7,082 bases of DNA, from the NCBI GenBank assembly GCA_014378345.1, contig JACMNW010000164.1, positions 1 to 7,082 of the forward strand. The letters run 5' to 3'. The notes beneath the pieces are model-generated. The model was not told the origin of the DNA and made no database searches. It saw nothing but the letters and a program-made list of their open reading frames with translations. Made by a program: the position numbers and the translations under genes. Of this stretch, positions 1-6,284 are shown in pieces (position 1 is the stretch's first letter; the number at the start of each line of letters is the position of its first letter). The stretch is from Pseudorhodobacter sp. Its GTDB lineage: Bacteria > Pseudomonadota > Alphaproteobacteria > Rhodobacterales > Rhodobacteraceae.

Positions 1-784
1 GACCAACAGCCGCGCGAACAGCGTTCAAAAGCGCCATCTCCCCTTGCGCCGTGGCCTGCAAAAATGCGCCGGGTGGCGGTGCAACCAATGCACGGCCGAA
101 CCGCTGCATTGGCATGGTGCGCAGCGCCACGCCTTCGCCGTTCCAGGTAAGCCGCGCCAGGCCAAACGCCTCGACCACGCGGGCAAGTTCCATCGCAAGG
201 CCAGATTCAATCGGTTTGCCACCCATCACCGAAACATCAAGCCCGCCGGCCGATTTGGTCACCGTCAGCGCCACTTCGCCATTGCGCGACCCGCCGATTT
301 TTATCAACGCTTCCAGCGCGGGAAAACCAGCAATAATGTCCGGGTCCAGCAGCTGGCATTGCGGCACGCTGACCAACATTTCAGATGCCCGCGCGTGAAA
401 GCCCAGCAGCACCCCTGATTTCGTGCGCCGCGCTGAAAGTGTTGCCCGCCTACGGCTGCGTGGGGGCGACGTAACGATTGGCAGAAATTCGACCTTCAGC
501 CCTTGGCCGCCCAGCGCAGATCTAACGATATCAGCTTTCCAACTGGCCACAAATGGGTCTGACGCATGTTGCATCAAACAGCCCCCACAGGTTTTGGCAT
601 GGGCGCAGGGCGCACGAACGCGCTGATCAGATGGGGTAACGATCCGGGTATTGGTCAGGCGGTCGCCGGTAAGATCGCCCTCAACCTCTTCGCCCGGCAG
701 CATTTGGCTGACAAAAATCGGCCCGTCTGGCCCCGCAGCAACACCGTCGCCGTGGTGGCCCAACCGGTCAATAACAAGTTTCAC
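1..784 (-). CDS. RNA m5U methyltransferase, RlmD/TrmA family, [4Fe-4S] type (3' end outside window)
   Basis: The reading frame stays open for 261 codons, from a GTG at 784-782 to the left edge. By family, the enzyme transfers a methyl group from S-adenosylmethionine to C5 of a uridine in RNA (U1939 of 23S rRNA for RlmD) in the cytoplasm. The visible part has Cys60, Cys66, Cys69 and Cys143. This C-x5-C-x2-C-x73-C spacing closely matches the iron-sulfur cysteines of E. coli RumA/RlmD. The N-terminus (IDRLGHHGDG, then LPGEEVEG) looks like a shortened TRAM-type RNA-binding region. An FLQ at 241-243 matches the conserved FxQ that opens the methyltransferase fold. The SAM-binding motifs and catalytic cysteine would lie in the missing part; relatives are about 400 residues. 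The GTG start overlaps the upstream ABC stop as GTGA, and AAGGAA lies 8 nt before it. The family call is firm, but the exact RNA target (RlmD, RlmC or a TrmA-like role) cannot be settled here, so no symbol is given. Confidence 0.9.
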   Translation of the reverse strand, partial: MKLVIDRLGHHGDGVAAGPDGPIFVSQMLPGEEVEGDLTGDRLTNTRIVTPSDQRVRAPCAHAKTCGGCLMQHASDPFVASWKADIVRSALGGQGLKVEFLPIVTSPPRSRRRATLSARRTKSGVLLGFHARASEMLVSVPQCQLLDPDIIAGFPALEALIKIGGSRNGEVALTVTKSAGGLDVSVMGGKPIESGLAMELARVVEAFGLARLTWNGEGVALRTMPMQRFGRALVAPPPGAFLQATAQGEMALLNAVRAAVG

Positions 785-2631
785 TCAGCCGCTTCCTTAT
801 CATCCAACCCAATGAACCCGCCCGATTGCCGATTCCAGTAACGCGCGTATAGCCCAGCCTTGGCCAGCAGTGCCAGATGGGTGCCTTGTTCCAGAATGCG
901 GCCTTGGTCCATCACGATAATCCTGTCCATCGCCGAAATGGTGGAAAGGCGGTGCGCAATGGCCAGCACGGTTTTGCCCTGCATCACCCGGCCAAGCGAT
1001 TCCTGGATAGACGCCTCAACTTCTGAATCCAGCGCCGACGTGGCCTCATCCAGCACCAGAATCGGCGCGTCTTTCAGGAAGGCCCGCGCCAGCGCTATGC
1101 GCTGCCGTTGCCCGCCAGAAAGCTTGACCCCACGTTCGCCAAGATAGGCGTCATAACCCTTGCGCCCGTTGTGATCGACCATTTGCATGATGAAATCATG
1201 CGCCTCGGCGGCACGGGCGGCGGCAATCACTTCGTCTTCGGTCGCATCCGGCCTGCCATAGAGAATGTTGTCACGCGCTGTCCGGTTGAACATCGCCGTT
1301 TCCTGCGTGACCATGCCAATCTGGCGGCGCAGGGATTCCTGCGTGACCCCCCGCACATCATGGCCATCAATCAAAATACGGCCATTTTCGGTGTCATAGA
1401 GCCGTAATAGCAACGACACGAGCGATGATTTCCCCGCCCCCGATGCGCCGACAATGCCCAGCTTTTCACCCGCTTTCACGGTAAGCGTCACGCTTTCCAC
1501 TCCGCCACGCTGACGGCCATAGGCAAAGGATGCACCCTCAAACCTGATCTCACCCGCCACCCTTGGAAGCACTTCAGCATCCGGCGCATCGGCAAGGCCG
1601 TAGGGGGCTGCCAGTGTTTTCATGCCGTCTTCAACCTCACCGATCGAGGTATAGATCGACATCAAAGTAAAGCTGACCCAGCCCGACATCTGCGCAATCC
1701 GCATGGCAATTGCCCCGGCTGCCGCAATCGCCCCGGCGGTGGCATTGCCTTGTTGCCAAAGCACAACCGTGCCGCCGATCAACAGCACCGGCAACACCCC
1801 GGCCAACGTCATCAGCGCAAGCCGAAACCATGCAGAAATCACGCCAAATTCCAGTGACCGACCCCTGAAAACATCCATCGCTTTCAACGCAACTTTGTCT
1901 TCATAGGCCGCATGGGCAAACAGTTTTACCGTTTTGATATTGGTGATCGTATCCACCACTTGCCCTGTCACCATCGCGCGCGAACTTGCCCGCGCTGCGG
2001 CATTCACCCGGATGCGTGGCATGAAAAACTTGATCAGCAAGATGTAGGCCACCAGCCAAACCGCCAGCGCCAAAGCCACCCGAAAATCAATCGCCACCAG
2101 ATAAACCACCGATCCAATCACGGATGCCAGCGCGAAAAACACCGTGTTGATCACTTCGGTTGCCACATCCGTGGTGGCCCGCGCCGCTTGCATCTGCTTG
2201 GTCGCGATGCGGCCTGCAAAATCATTGTCAAAGAATGTAACAGGCTGCCCCAAAGTCCAGCGGTGCAGACGACTGAGAACAAGCGGCAGCACATTCGGCC
2301 CCACGATAATGCCGTTTGACGCGGCTGATACCCCAAATGCCAACGGGCGCAGAACAATGTAAAACAGCACAAAACCCAGCAACAGAGGCGTATTATTGGT
2401 GAAGAATCGCTCCGGCCCAGAGTTTATTGCGGCATCAATCACCCAGCCCAAGATCAACGCAGACACAACTTCGCTGGCGCCCGCAAAGGCCGAGATGACG
2501 CCAGACAGCCAAAGCATCGGCCAAGACCCGCTTAAGCTCCACCGCATAAACGGCCACAATTCCTGTGGCGGCGGGCCATCTGCGGGACGGAAAGCGTCAA
2601 TTAAATTGCCAAGGCGCATCAGGGTTTTCAT
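781..2631 (-). CDS. ABC half-transporter, permease fused to ATPase (second of tandem pair)
   Basis: This 616-residue inner-membrane exporter subunit has an N-terminal transmembrane domain (hydrophobic stretches near 36-66, 81-105, 161-204 and 266-292, with a further one around 315-335). A C-terminal ATPase domain follows from about residue 362. Visible motifs are A-loop Tyr371, Walker A GASGAGKSS 395-403, Q-loop Gln443, signature LSGGQ 504-508, Walker B ILVLDEA 524-530 with catalytic Glu529, the D-loop SALD and H-loop His560. The ATPase site is therefore complete. This is the MsbA/multidrug exporter architecture (type IV fold), in which ATP hydrolysis drives export of lipids, drugs or peptides; the substrate is unknown. 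The ATG start overlaps the stop of the preceding ABC gene as ATGA, with AGAGG 10 nt upstream. It shares its motif numbering with that neighbour, so the likely partner is that protein. A homodimer is the alternative. Confidence 0.95.
   Translation of the reverse strand: MKTLMRLGNLIDAFRPADGPPPQELWPFMRWSLSGSWPMLWLSGVISAFAGASEVVSALILGWVIDAAINSGPERFFTNNTPLLLGFVLFYIVLRPLAFGVSAASNGIIVGPNVLPLVLSRLHRWTLGQPVTFFDNDFAGRIATKQMQAARATTDVATEVINTVFFALASVIGSVVYLVAIDFRVALALAVWLVAYILLIKFFMPRIRVNAAARASSRAMVTGQVVDTITNIKTVKLFAHAAYEDKVALKAMDVFRGRSLEFGVISAWFRLALMTLAGVLPVLLIGGTVVLWQQGNATAGAIAAAGAIAMRIAQMSGWVSFTLMSIYTSIGEVEDGMKTLAAPYGLADAPDAEVLPRVAGEIRFEGASFAYGRQRGGVESVTLTVKAGEKLGIVGASGAGKSSLVSLLLRLYDTENGRILIDGHDVRGVTQESLRRQIGMVTQETAMFNRTARDNILYGRPDATEDEVIAAARAAEAHDFIMQMVDHNGRKGYDAYLGERGVKLSGGQRQRIALARAFLKDAPILVLDEATSALDSEVEASIQESLGRVMQGKTVLAIAHRLSTISAMDRIIVMDQGRILEQGTHLALLAKAGLYARYWNRQSGGFIGLDDKEAAE
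793..798 (-). promoter_or_regulatory. Ribosome binding site for the RNA methyltransferase (supports GTG start)
   Basis: AAGGAA on the minus strand, inside the last codons of the second ABC gene, lies 8 nt before the GTG at 784-782. Together with the GTGA overlap it supports coupled initiation at this GTG. Confidence 0.6.
808..1476 (-). repeat. Diverged direct repeat, copy 1: ATPase domain of the second ABC gene
   Basis: This segment encodes residues 386-608 and aligns without gaps to the same residues of the neighbouring ABC gene, at a constant offset of 1844 bases. Exact shared runs include 809-828 (20 nt), 941-960 (20 nt) and 1016-1038 (23 nt). The repeat reflects gene duplication; it is not a mobile element. 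Confidence 0.8.
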
Positions 2632-4475
2632 TCAGCCGCATCCTCTTCAATGCCAATGAACCCGCCCGATTGGCGCGCCCAGAACCGGGCGTAAAGTCCA
2701 CCCTTGGCCAACAGTTGGGAATGCGTTCCGGTTTCTTCGATACGGCCGTTATCCAACACAATAATGCGATCCATCGCCGAAATTGTGGAAAGGCGGTGCG
2801 CAATTGCGATCACGGTTTTACCCTGCATCACGCCGTAAAGCGTGTCTTGAATGGCGGCTTCAACTTCTGAATCCAGCGCCGAAGTTGCTTCATCCAGAAT
2901 CAAGATCGGCGCATCTTTCAAGATCACCCGCGCCAGACCAACACGCTGGCGCTGCCCGCCGGACAGTTTGACGCCGCGTTCACCAACATGCGCATCATAG
3001 CCCTGCCGCCCTTCGGGATCTTGCAAGTTCAAAATAAATTCATGCGCCTCAGCGTGTTTTGCTGCGGCGATCATTTCCGCCTCAGACGCATCGGGTTTGC
3101 CATACATAATGTTGTCGCGCACCGACCGGTGCAGCAGGCTGCTGTCTTGTTGCACCATGCCGATTTGGCGACGCAGGCTTTCCTGCGTCATGTCCAGAAT
3201 ATCCTGACTGTCGATCAAAATCCGCCCATCTTCAGGGTCGTAAAATCGCAAGATCAGCTTGACGAGGGTCGATTTCCCCGCCCCCGACCGCCCGATCACG
3301 CCGATTTTTTCGCCTGGATTAACGGTCAGGTTCAGCCCCTGCAACCCACCTGATCCACGCCCGTAATGGTGCGACACGCCTTGCAATTCGATTCTGCCGT
3401 CGGTCAGCTTGATCGCGCCCGCACCGGGTTTGTCGACCAACGCTATCGGTTGGGCAATCGTTTCCATCCCTTCGGCCACAACACCCAGAGATTGCACCAG
3501 ATTAGTGGTCGCCCACATGATCCAATAGGTCATGTTGTTCAACCGCAGAACCAATGCCGTGGCTGCCGCAACCGTACCAACCGAAGCTTGGCCATTGTAC
3601 CAAAGCACCATCGCGAAACCGGTGATCGCGATGATCAGAAAGCCGTTCAGTACTGTCAGTGCAAAATCCATCTTGGTGACAATCCGCATCTCAAACATGA
3701 ACGTCTGGCGCGCCGCTTCGATTTTTTCCTTTGCATAGGCAAGCTCGCGGTCATGGTGCGCAAACAGCTTGACCGAATGGATATTGGTATAGGCATCTAC
3801 CACCCGGCCAGTCACCGCAGACCGGGCATCGGATGAGGCTTTTGATGCAGGCCCCGCGCGCCGCAATGTCCAGCGCACAAGCAAACCGTACAACAAAAAC
3901 CAAATCGCAAGTGGCAGAATCAAGCGCGGGTCTGCCTCGCCCAGAACCGCCGCTGCCCCGATAATCGTAACAACGGCAAAAGTAACAGCGTCGAACGTCT
4001 GAAAAACAGCCTCACCGGCAGCAGGCGGCGTTTGCATGATACGGTTCGAGATTCGCCCGGCAAAATCACTTTCAAACCAGCCAACCGGTTGCCGCAACAC
4101 ATGCGCATGCGCACGCCAGCGGATCATGGTGCCGAAATTTGGCAGAATTGTATTGTGCAACAGCGCCACATCGGCCCCGGCCAAGATCGGCCGCACCACA
4201 AGAATGGCGAAGCCAACAAGCAAAATTTCGGTGCCATAATCTCGCCAAACCGCTTGTGGGGCACCTGCAGCCAACACATCCACCAAACGCCCGACATACC
4301 AGATCAACGCCACATCGCCCGACGCCACCAGAATGGAAAGCAACGCGGTAACGGCAAAAACCGCCCGAAAGGGGCGGACATAGTCCCGAAGGAATGGCCA
4401 AAGCCGCCGGGGCGGCGTGTCTGTTTGCTCGTAGGGACCATAAGGGTCAACGAGACCTTCAAAGAAGCGGAACAC
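2628..4475 (-). CDS. ABC half-transporter, permease fused to ATPase (first of tandem pair)
   Basis: This 615-residue membrane exporter subunit has an N-terminal six-helix-type domain (hydrophobic stretches near 36-60, 82-106, 160-178, 184-202, 270-293 and 315-333) followed by an ATPase domain from about residue 361. Motifs are A-loop Tyr371, Walker A GRSGAGKST 395-403, Q-loop Gln443, signature LSGGQ 504-508, Walker B ILILDEA 524-530 with catalytic Glu529, and His560. All are consensus, so it should hydrolyse ATP. By family it exports hydrophobic or amphipathic compounds across the inner membrane; the substrate cannot be read from the sequence. The start is GTG (4475-4473), with AGAGG 8 nt upstream; no other methionine occurs until residue 117, which would be inside the membrane domain. 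It follows cca after a 73-nt gap and is coupled to the next ABC gene by an ATGA overlap, which favours a heterodimer. Confidence 0.95.
   Translation of the reverse strand: MFRFFEGLVDPYGPYEQTDTPPRRLWPFLRDYVRPFRAVFAVTALLSILVASGDVALIWYVGRLVDVLAAGAPQAVWRDYGTEILLVGFAILVVRPILAGADVALLHNTILPNFGTMIRWRAHAHVLRQPVGWFESDFAGRISNRIMQTPPAAGEAVFQTFDAVTFAVVTIIGAAAVLGEADPRLILPLAIWFLLYGLLVRWTLRRAGPASKASSDARSAVTGRVVDAYTNIHSVKLFAHHDRELAYAKEKIEAARQTFMFEMRIVTKMDFALTVLNGFLIIAITGFAMVLWYNGQASVGTVAAATALVLRLNNMTYWIMWATTNLVQSLGVVAEGMETIAQPIALVDKPGAGAIKLTDGRIELQGVSHHYGRGSGGLQGLNLTVNPGEKIGVIGRSGAGKSTLVKLILRFYDPEDGRILIDSQDILDMTQESLRRQIGMVQQDSSLLHRSVRDNIMYGKPDASEAEMIAAAKHAEAHEFILNLQDPEGRQGYDAHVGERGVKLSGGQRQRVGLARVILKDAPILILDEATSALDSEVEAAIQDTLYGVMQGKTVIAIAHRLSTISAMDRIIVLDNGRIEETGTHSQLLAKGGLYARFWARQSGGFIGIEEDAAE
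2652..3320 (-). repeat. Diverged direct repeat, copy 2: ATPase domain of the first ABC gene
   Basis: This is the partner of the repeat at 808-1476, encoding residues 386-608 of the first ABC protein. The matching exact runs are 2653-2672, 2785-2804 and 2860-2882. The two copies lie in the same orientation. Confidence 0.8.
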
Positions 4476-4548
4476 TTCAATTGCCTCTGGTTTGATAAGA
4501 CTTTGATATAACCCGAATACAGGGGAAGGAAAACCTCTGTCCGCGCGG
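4476..4548 (-). other. 73-nt gap, the only intergenic DNA in the window
   Basis: This stretch separates the cca stop from the GTG of the first ABC gene. On the minus strand it holds a short GC palindrome (CCGCGCGG) next to the cca stop, then a more AT-rich stretch with TATATC about 17 nt after TTTTCC, and finally the AGAGG ribosome site. The TATATC/TTTTCC pair is a poor match to a sigma-70 promoter and is only a possibility. There is no hairpin followed by a T run, so no intrinsic terminator is supported, and read-through from cca is plausible. Confidence 0.6.
4484..4488 (-). promoter_or_regulatory. Ribosome binding site for the first ABC gene (supports GTG start)
   Basis: AGAGG on the minus strand sits 8 nt before the GTG at 4475-4473. 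It is the only good Shine-Dalgarno match near the start and supports GTG as the initiation codon. Confidence 0.65.
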
Positions 4549-5691
4549 CTAGGCCAATAGGTCTGCCTTTGTCAGACAAAGACCTGACGAGAGCCAGCGA
4601 TCCTGCAGCGCTTTCAGCATTTTCCCAAGCGCCGGGCCTTGCAGCCCTGGCATCAAATCAGCGGCCACAACGGGAAAAACAGCGGTCACGCCCCGCAAGG
4701 CATGACCCCGCCACTGGGGTGGCAAAGCTGCCGCAAACACTGCCGCCCGCACGTGTAAAATATCGCCAGCAACAGCGATGCCATACATCCAGCCAAGCGC
4801 GTCCGGGGCTGTAACAGTGCCAGTTTCCGCGCATATTTGTGCAAGCGTAGCGGCCTCTGCCCGACTTAGGCGCAGAGTATCCGTAACATCTTCACCCCCT
4901 AAAACAGCCAACCTGCAAAGCCAGCTTTGAGGTGAACCATCTTCAAAATGCACCAGAACAGGCACCATTCGGGACGTCGCCCCCGGCAAAACCCGCGCCA
5001 GAATGCCTGCCTGTTCCATCGCAGCCAAAGACAGCGCGGGATCATGCGCAGACAATAGCTTGCGCATTTCTGCCCCGACGCGTTCCCGCGAAAGCGTGTC
5101 TAGCCCAGCCAAATTTTTAGCACAGGCCGCCAATCCTTCAGCATCAATCCCCTGCGTCGGATCGCCATAAATCGCATGAAACCTAAAGAAGCGCAGAATG
5201 CGCAAGTAATCTTCAACAATGCGCGCCTCTGCCTGGCCCACAAACCGAACCCGCCGCGCAATCAGGTCTGGCAAACCATTCAGCGGATCAATCACGCTGC
5301 CGTCAGCCTTTGCGTAGAGCGCATTCATCGTAAAGTCGCGCCGCGCCGCGTCTTCTGCAACATCAGTTGAAAAGGCAACAACCGCATGACGACCATCGGT
5401 CTGCACGTCGCGGCGCAGCGTTGTTACCTCCTGTAGGATGCCGTCAGCAATCACTGTCACCGTGCCATGATCCATGCCTGTTGGAATGGCGCGAAAACCT
5501 GCCGCCATGGCGATTTTGACAACATCTTCGGGCAAAGCGTCGGTCGCAATGTCAATGTCACCAACAGCCATGCCAATAATGGCGTTGCGCACGCATCCGC
5601 CGACAAAAAACGCGCTATGGCCAGACGAAAGCAAAGCAGCCATCAAAGCCTGCGTCCCCGCTGCGTGCAACCAAGGGCCTTTAATTTTCAT
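4549..5691 (-). CDS. cca: CCA-adding tRNA nucleotidyltransferase (class II)
   Basis: This 380-residue enzyme adds or repairs the 3'-terminal CCA of tRNAs using CTP and ATP, without a nucleic-acid template. Class II motifs appear in order: GGCVRN 31-36 with the metal-binding pair Asp45/Asp47 in GDIDIAT; the DHGTVTV strand near 74-80; RRDFTMNA 117-124; the base-selecting EDYLR 160-164; and LSRERVGAEMRKLL 200-213. The C-terminal half fits the helical body and tail that hold the tRNA. No HD phosphohydrolase domain is visible, so it lacks the extra domain of the E. coli enzyme. The frame extends 35 codons further upstream, but those codons lie inside the NUDIX gene and look unrelated. The ATG at 5691-5689 is chosen because the protein there starts like its family, GGAAAGG lies 8 nt upstream, and it overlaps the NUDIX stop as ATGA. 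Position 36 is Asn where many relatives have Asp (GGxVRD). Confidence 0.95.
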   Translation of the reverse strand: MKIKGPWLHAAGTQALMAALLSSGHSAFFVGGCVRNAIIGMAVGDIDIATDALPEDVVKIAMAAGFRAIPTGMDHGTVTVIADGILQEVTTLRRDVQTDGRHAVVAFSTDVAEDAARRDFTMNALYAKADGSVIDPLNGLPDLIARRVRFVGQAEARIVEDYLRILRFFRFHAIYGDPTQGIDAEGLAACAKNLAGLDTLSRERVGAEMRKLLSAHDPALSLAAMEQAGILARVLPGATSRMVPVLVHFEDGSPQSWLCRLAVLGGEDVTDTLRLSRAEAATLAQICAETGTVTAPDALGWMYGIAVAGDILHVRAAVFAAALPPQWRGHALRGVTAVFPVVAADLMPGLQGPALGKMLKALQDRWLSSGLCLTKADLLA

Positions 5692-6284
5692 TGCCCCAAC
5701 CTTTCCGCCAACCCCCGCAGAATACGCGCGGTGGCCCCCCAAATGTAATAGGGGCCATAAGGCACCGCATAAAAATGCCGCCATTCCCCGCGCCACTGCC
5801 TGCGTTCAATGCAGTAATTATCTGGATTTAGCACATGATCCAGCGGCACTGAAAACACTTCATCAACCTCTCCCGCTTGTGGGGTTGGTTTAAAATCGTC
5901 TCTGATATGGCCCAATATGGGGGTAATCAGAAACCCAGTCACCGTTTCATGCACGGGCAGCCTGCCCACGATCTGCACCTGATCAGAGGCAAGACCAATT
6001 TCTTCATGCGCCTCCCTCAGCGCAGCGGCCTCGTGATTTGCATCGCCTGCGTCAACCTTGCCGCCGGGAAATGCAATTTGGCCCGGATGGTGCTGCAAAT
6101 GCGATGCGCGTTTGGTCAGGATCAAACGCGCACCGGTTGGCCTATCCCAAAGCGCAATCAGCACCGCCGCAGGCCGTGAAATGTGCCCCTGGGGCAGCTT
6201 AAGGCTGGGGTTCAGATCAAAATCGGATGAGCTTCCCTGCGATGTGTAAAGAGCCGCCCGAATGCGATCTACATCAACCAGCAT
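5688..6284 (-). CDS. NUDIX hydrolase, CoA pyrophosphatase (NudL/YeaB) type
   Basis: This 198-residue cytoplasmic hydrolase probably cleaves coenzyme A or its derivatives to 3',5'-ADP and 4'-phosphopantetheine in a metal-dependent reaction. The evidence is the family-specific element at 56-75, running ILTKRASHL then GQIAFPGG, which closely resembles the signature that marks CoA-type NUDIX enzymes. It is followed directly by a NUDIX box (G75 to L98) containing REAHEEIGL, whose Arg90, Glu91, Glu94 and Glu95 are the usual metal-binding core. The C-terminal PYYIWGATARIL is also typical. The frame allows a TTG start at 6308, but the ATG at 6284 is preferred: it gives a normal family length and overlaps the Hsp33 stop by only 11 nt. 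Neither start has a strong Shine-Dalgarno sequence, so translation is probably coupled to hslO. Its stop overlaps the cca start. The substrate is inferred from family membership; other nucleotide pyrophosphates remain possible. Confidence 0.9.
   Translation of the reverse strand: MLVDVDRIRAALYTSQGSSSDFDLNPSLKLPQGHISRPAAVLIALWDRPTGARLILTKRASHLQHHPGQIAFPGGKVDAGDANHEAAALREAHEEIGLASDQVQIVGRLPVHETVTGFLITPILGHIRDDFKPTPQAGEVDEVFSVPLDHVLNPDNYCIERRQWRGEWRHFYAVPYGPYYIWGATARILRGLAERLGQ
5700..5706 (-). promoter_or_regulatory. Ribosome binding site deciding the cca start
   Basis: GGAAAGG on the minus strand lies 8 nt before the ATG at 5691-5689, within the last codons of the NUDIX gene. It favours this ATG over the longer upstream reading frame. 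Confidence 0.65.

Noticed and set aside
44..418. Plus-strand open frames over the methyltransferase region, such as a 124-codon one
   Set aside because: They lie opposite a well-conserved minus-strand gene, have Arg/His/Pro-rich composition typical of antisense frames in GC-rich DNA, and resemble no known family.
4541..4548. CCGCGCGG palindrome after cca as a terminator
   Set aside because: The palindrome is only 8 nt, leaves no loop and is not followed by a T run on the minus strand.
4549..5796. The longer 415-residue form of the CCA enzyme
   Set aside because: The extra 35 residues are read out of frame from within the NUDIX gene. The ATG at 5691 has a good ribosome site and an ATGA overlap.
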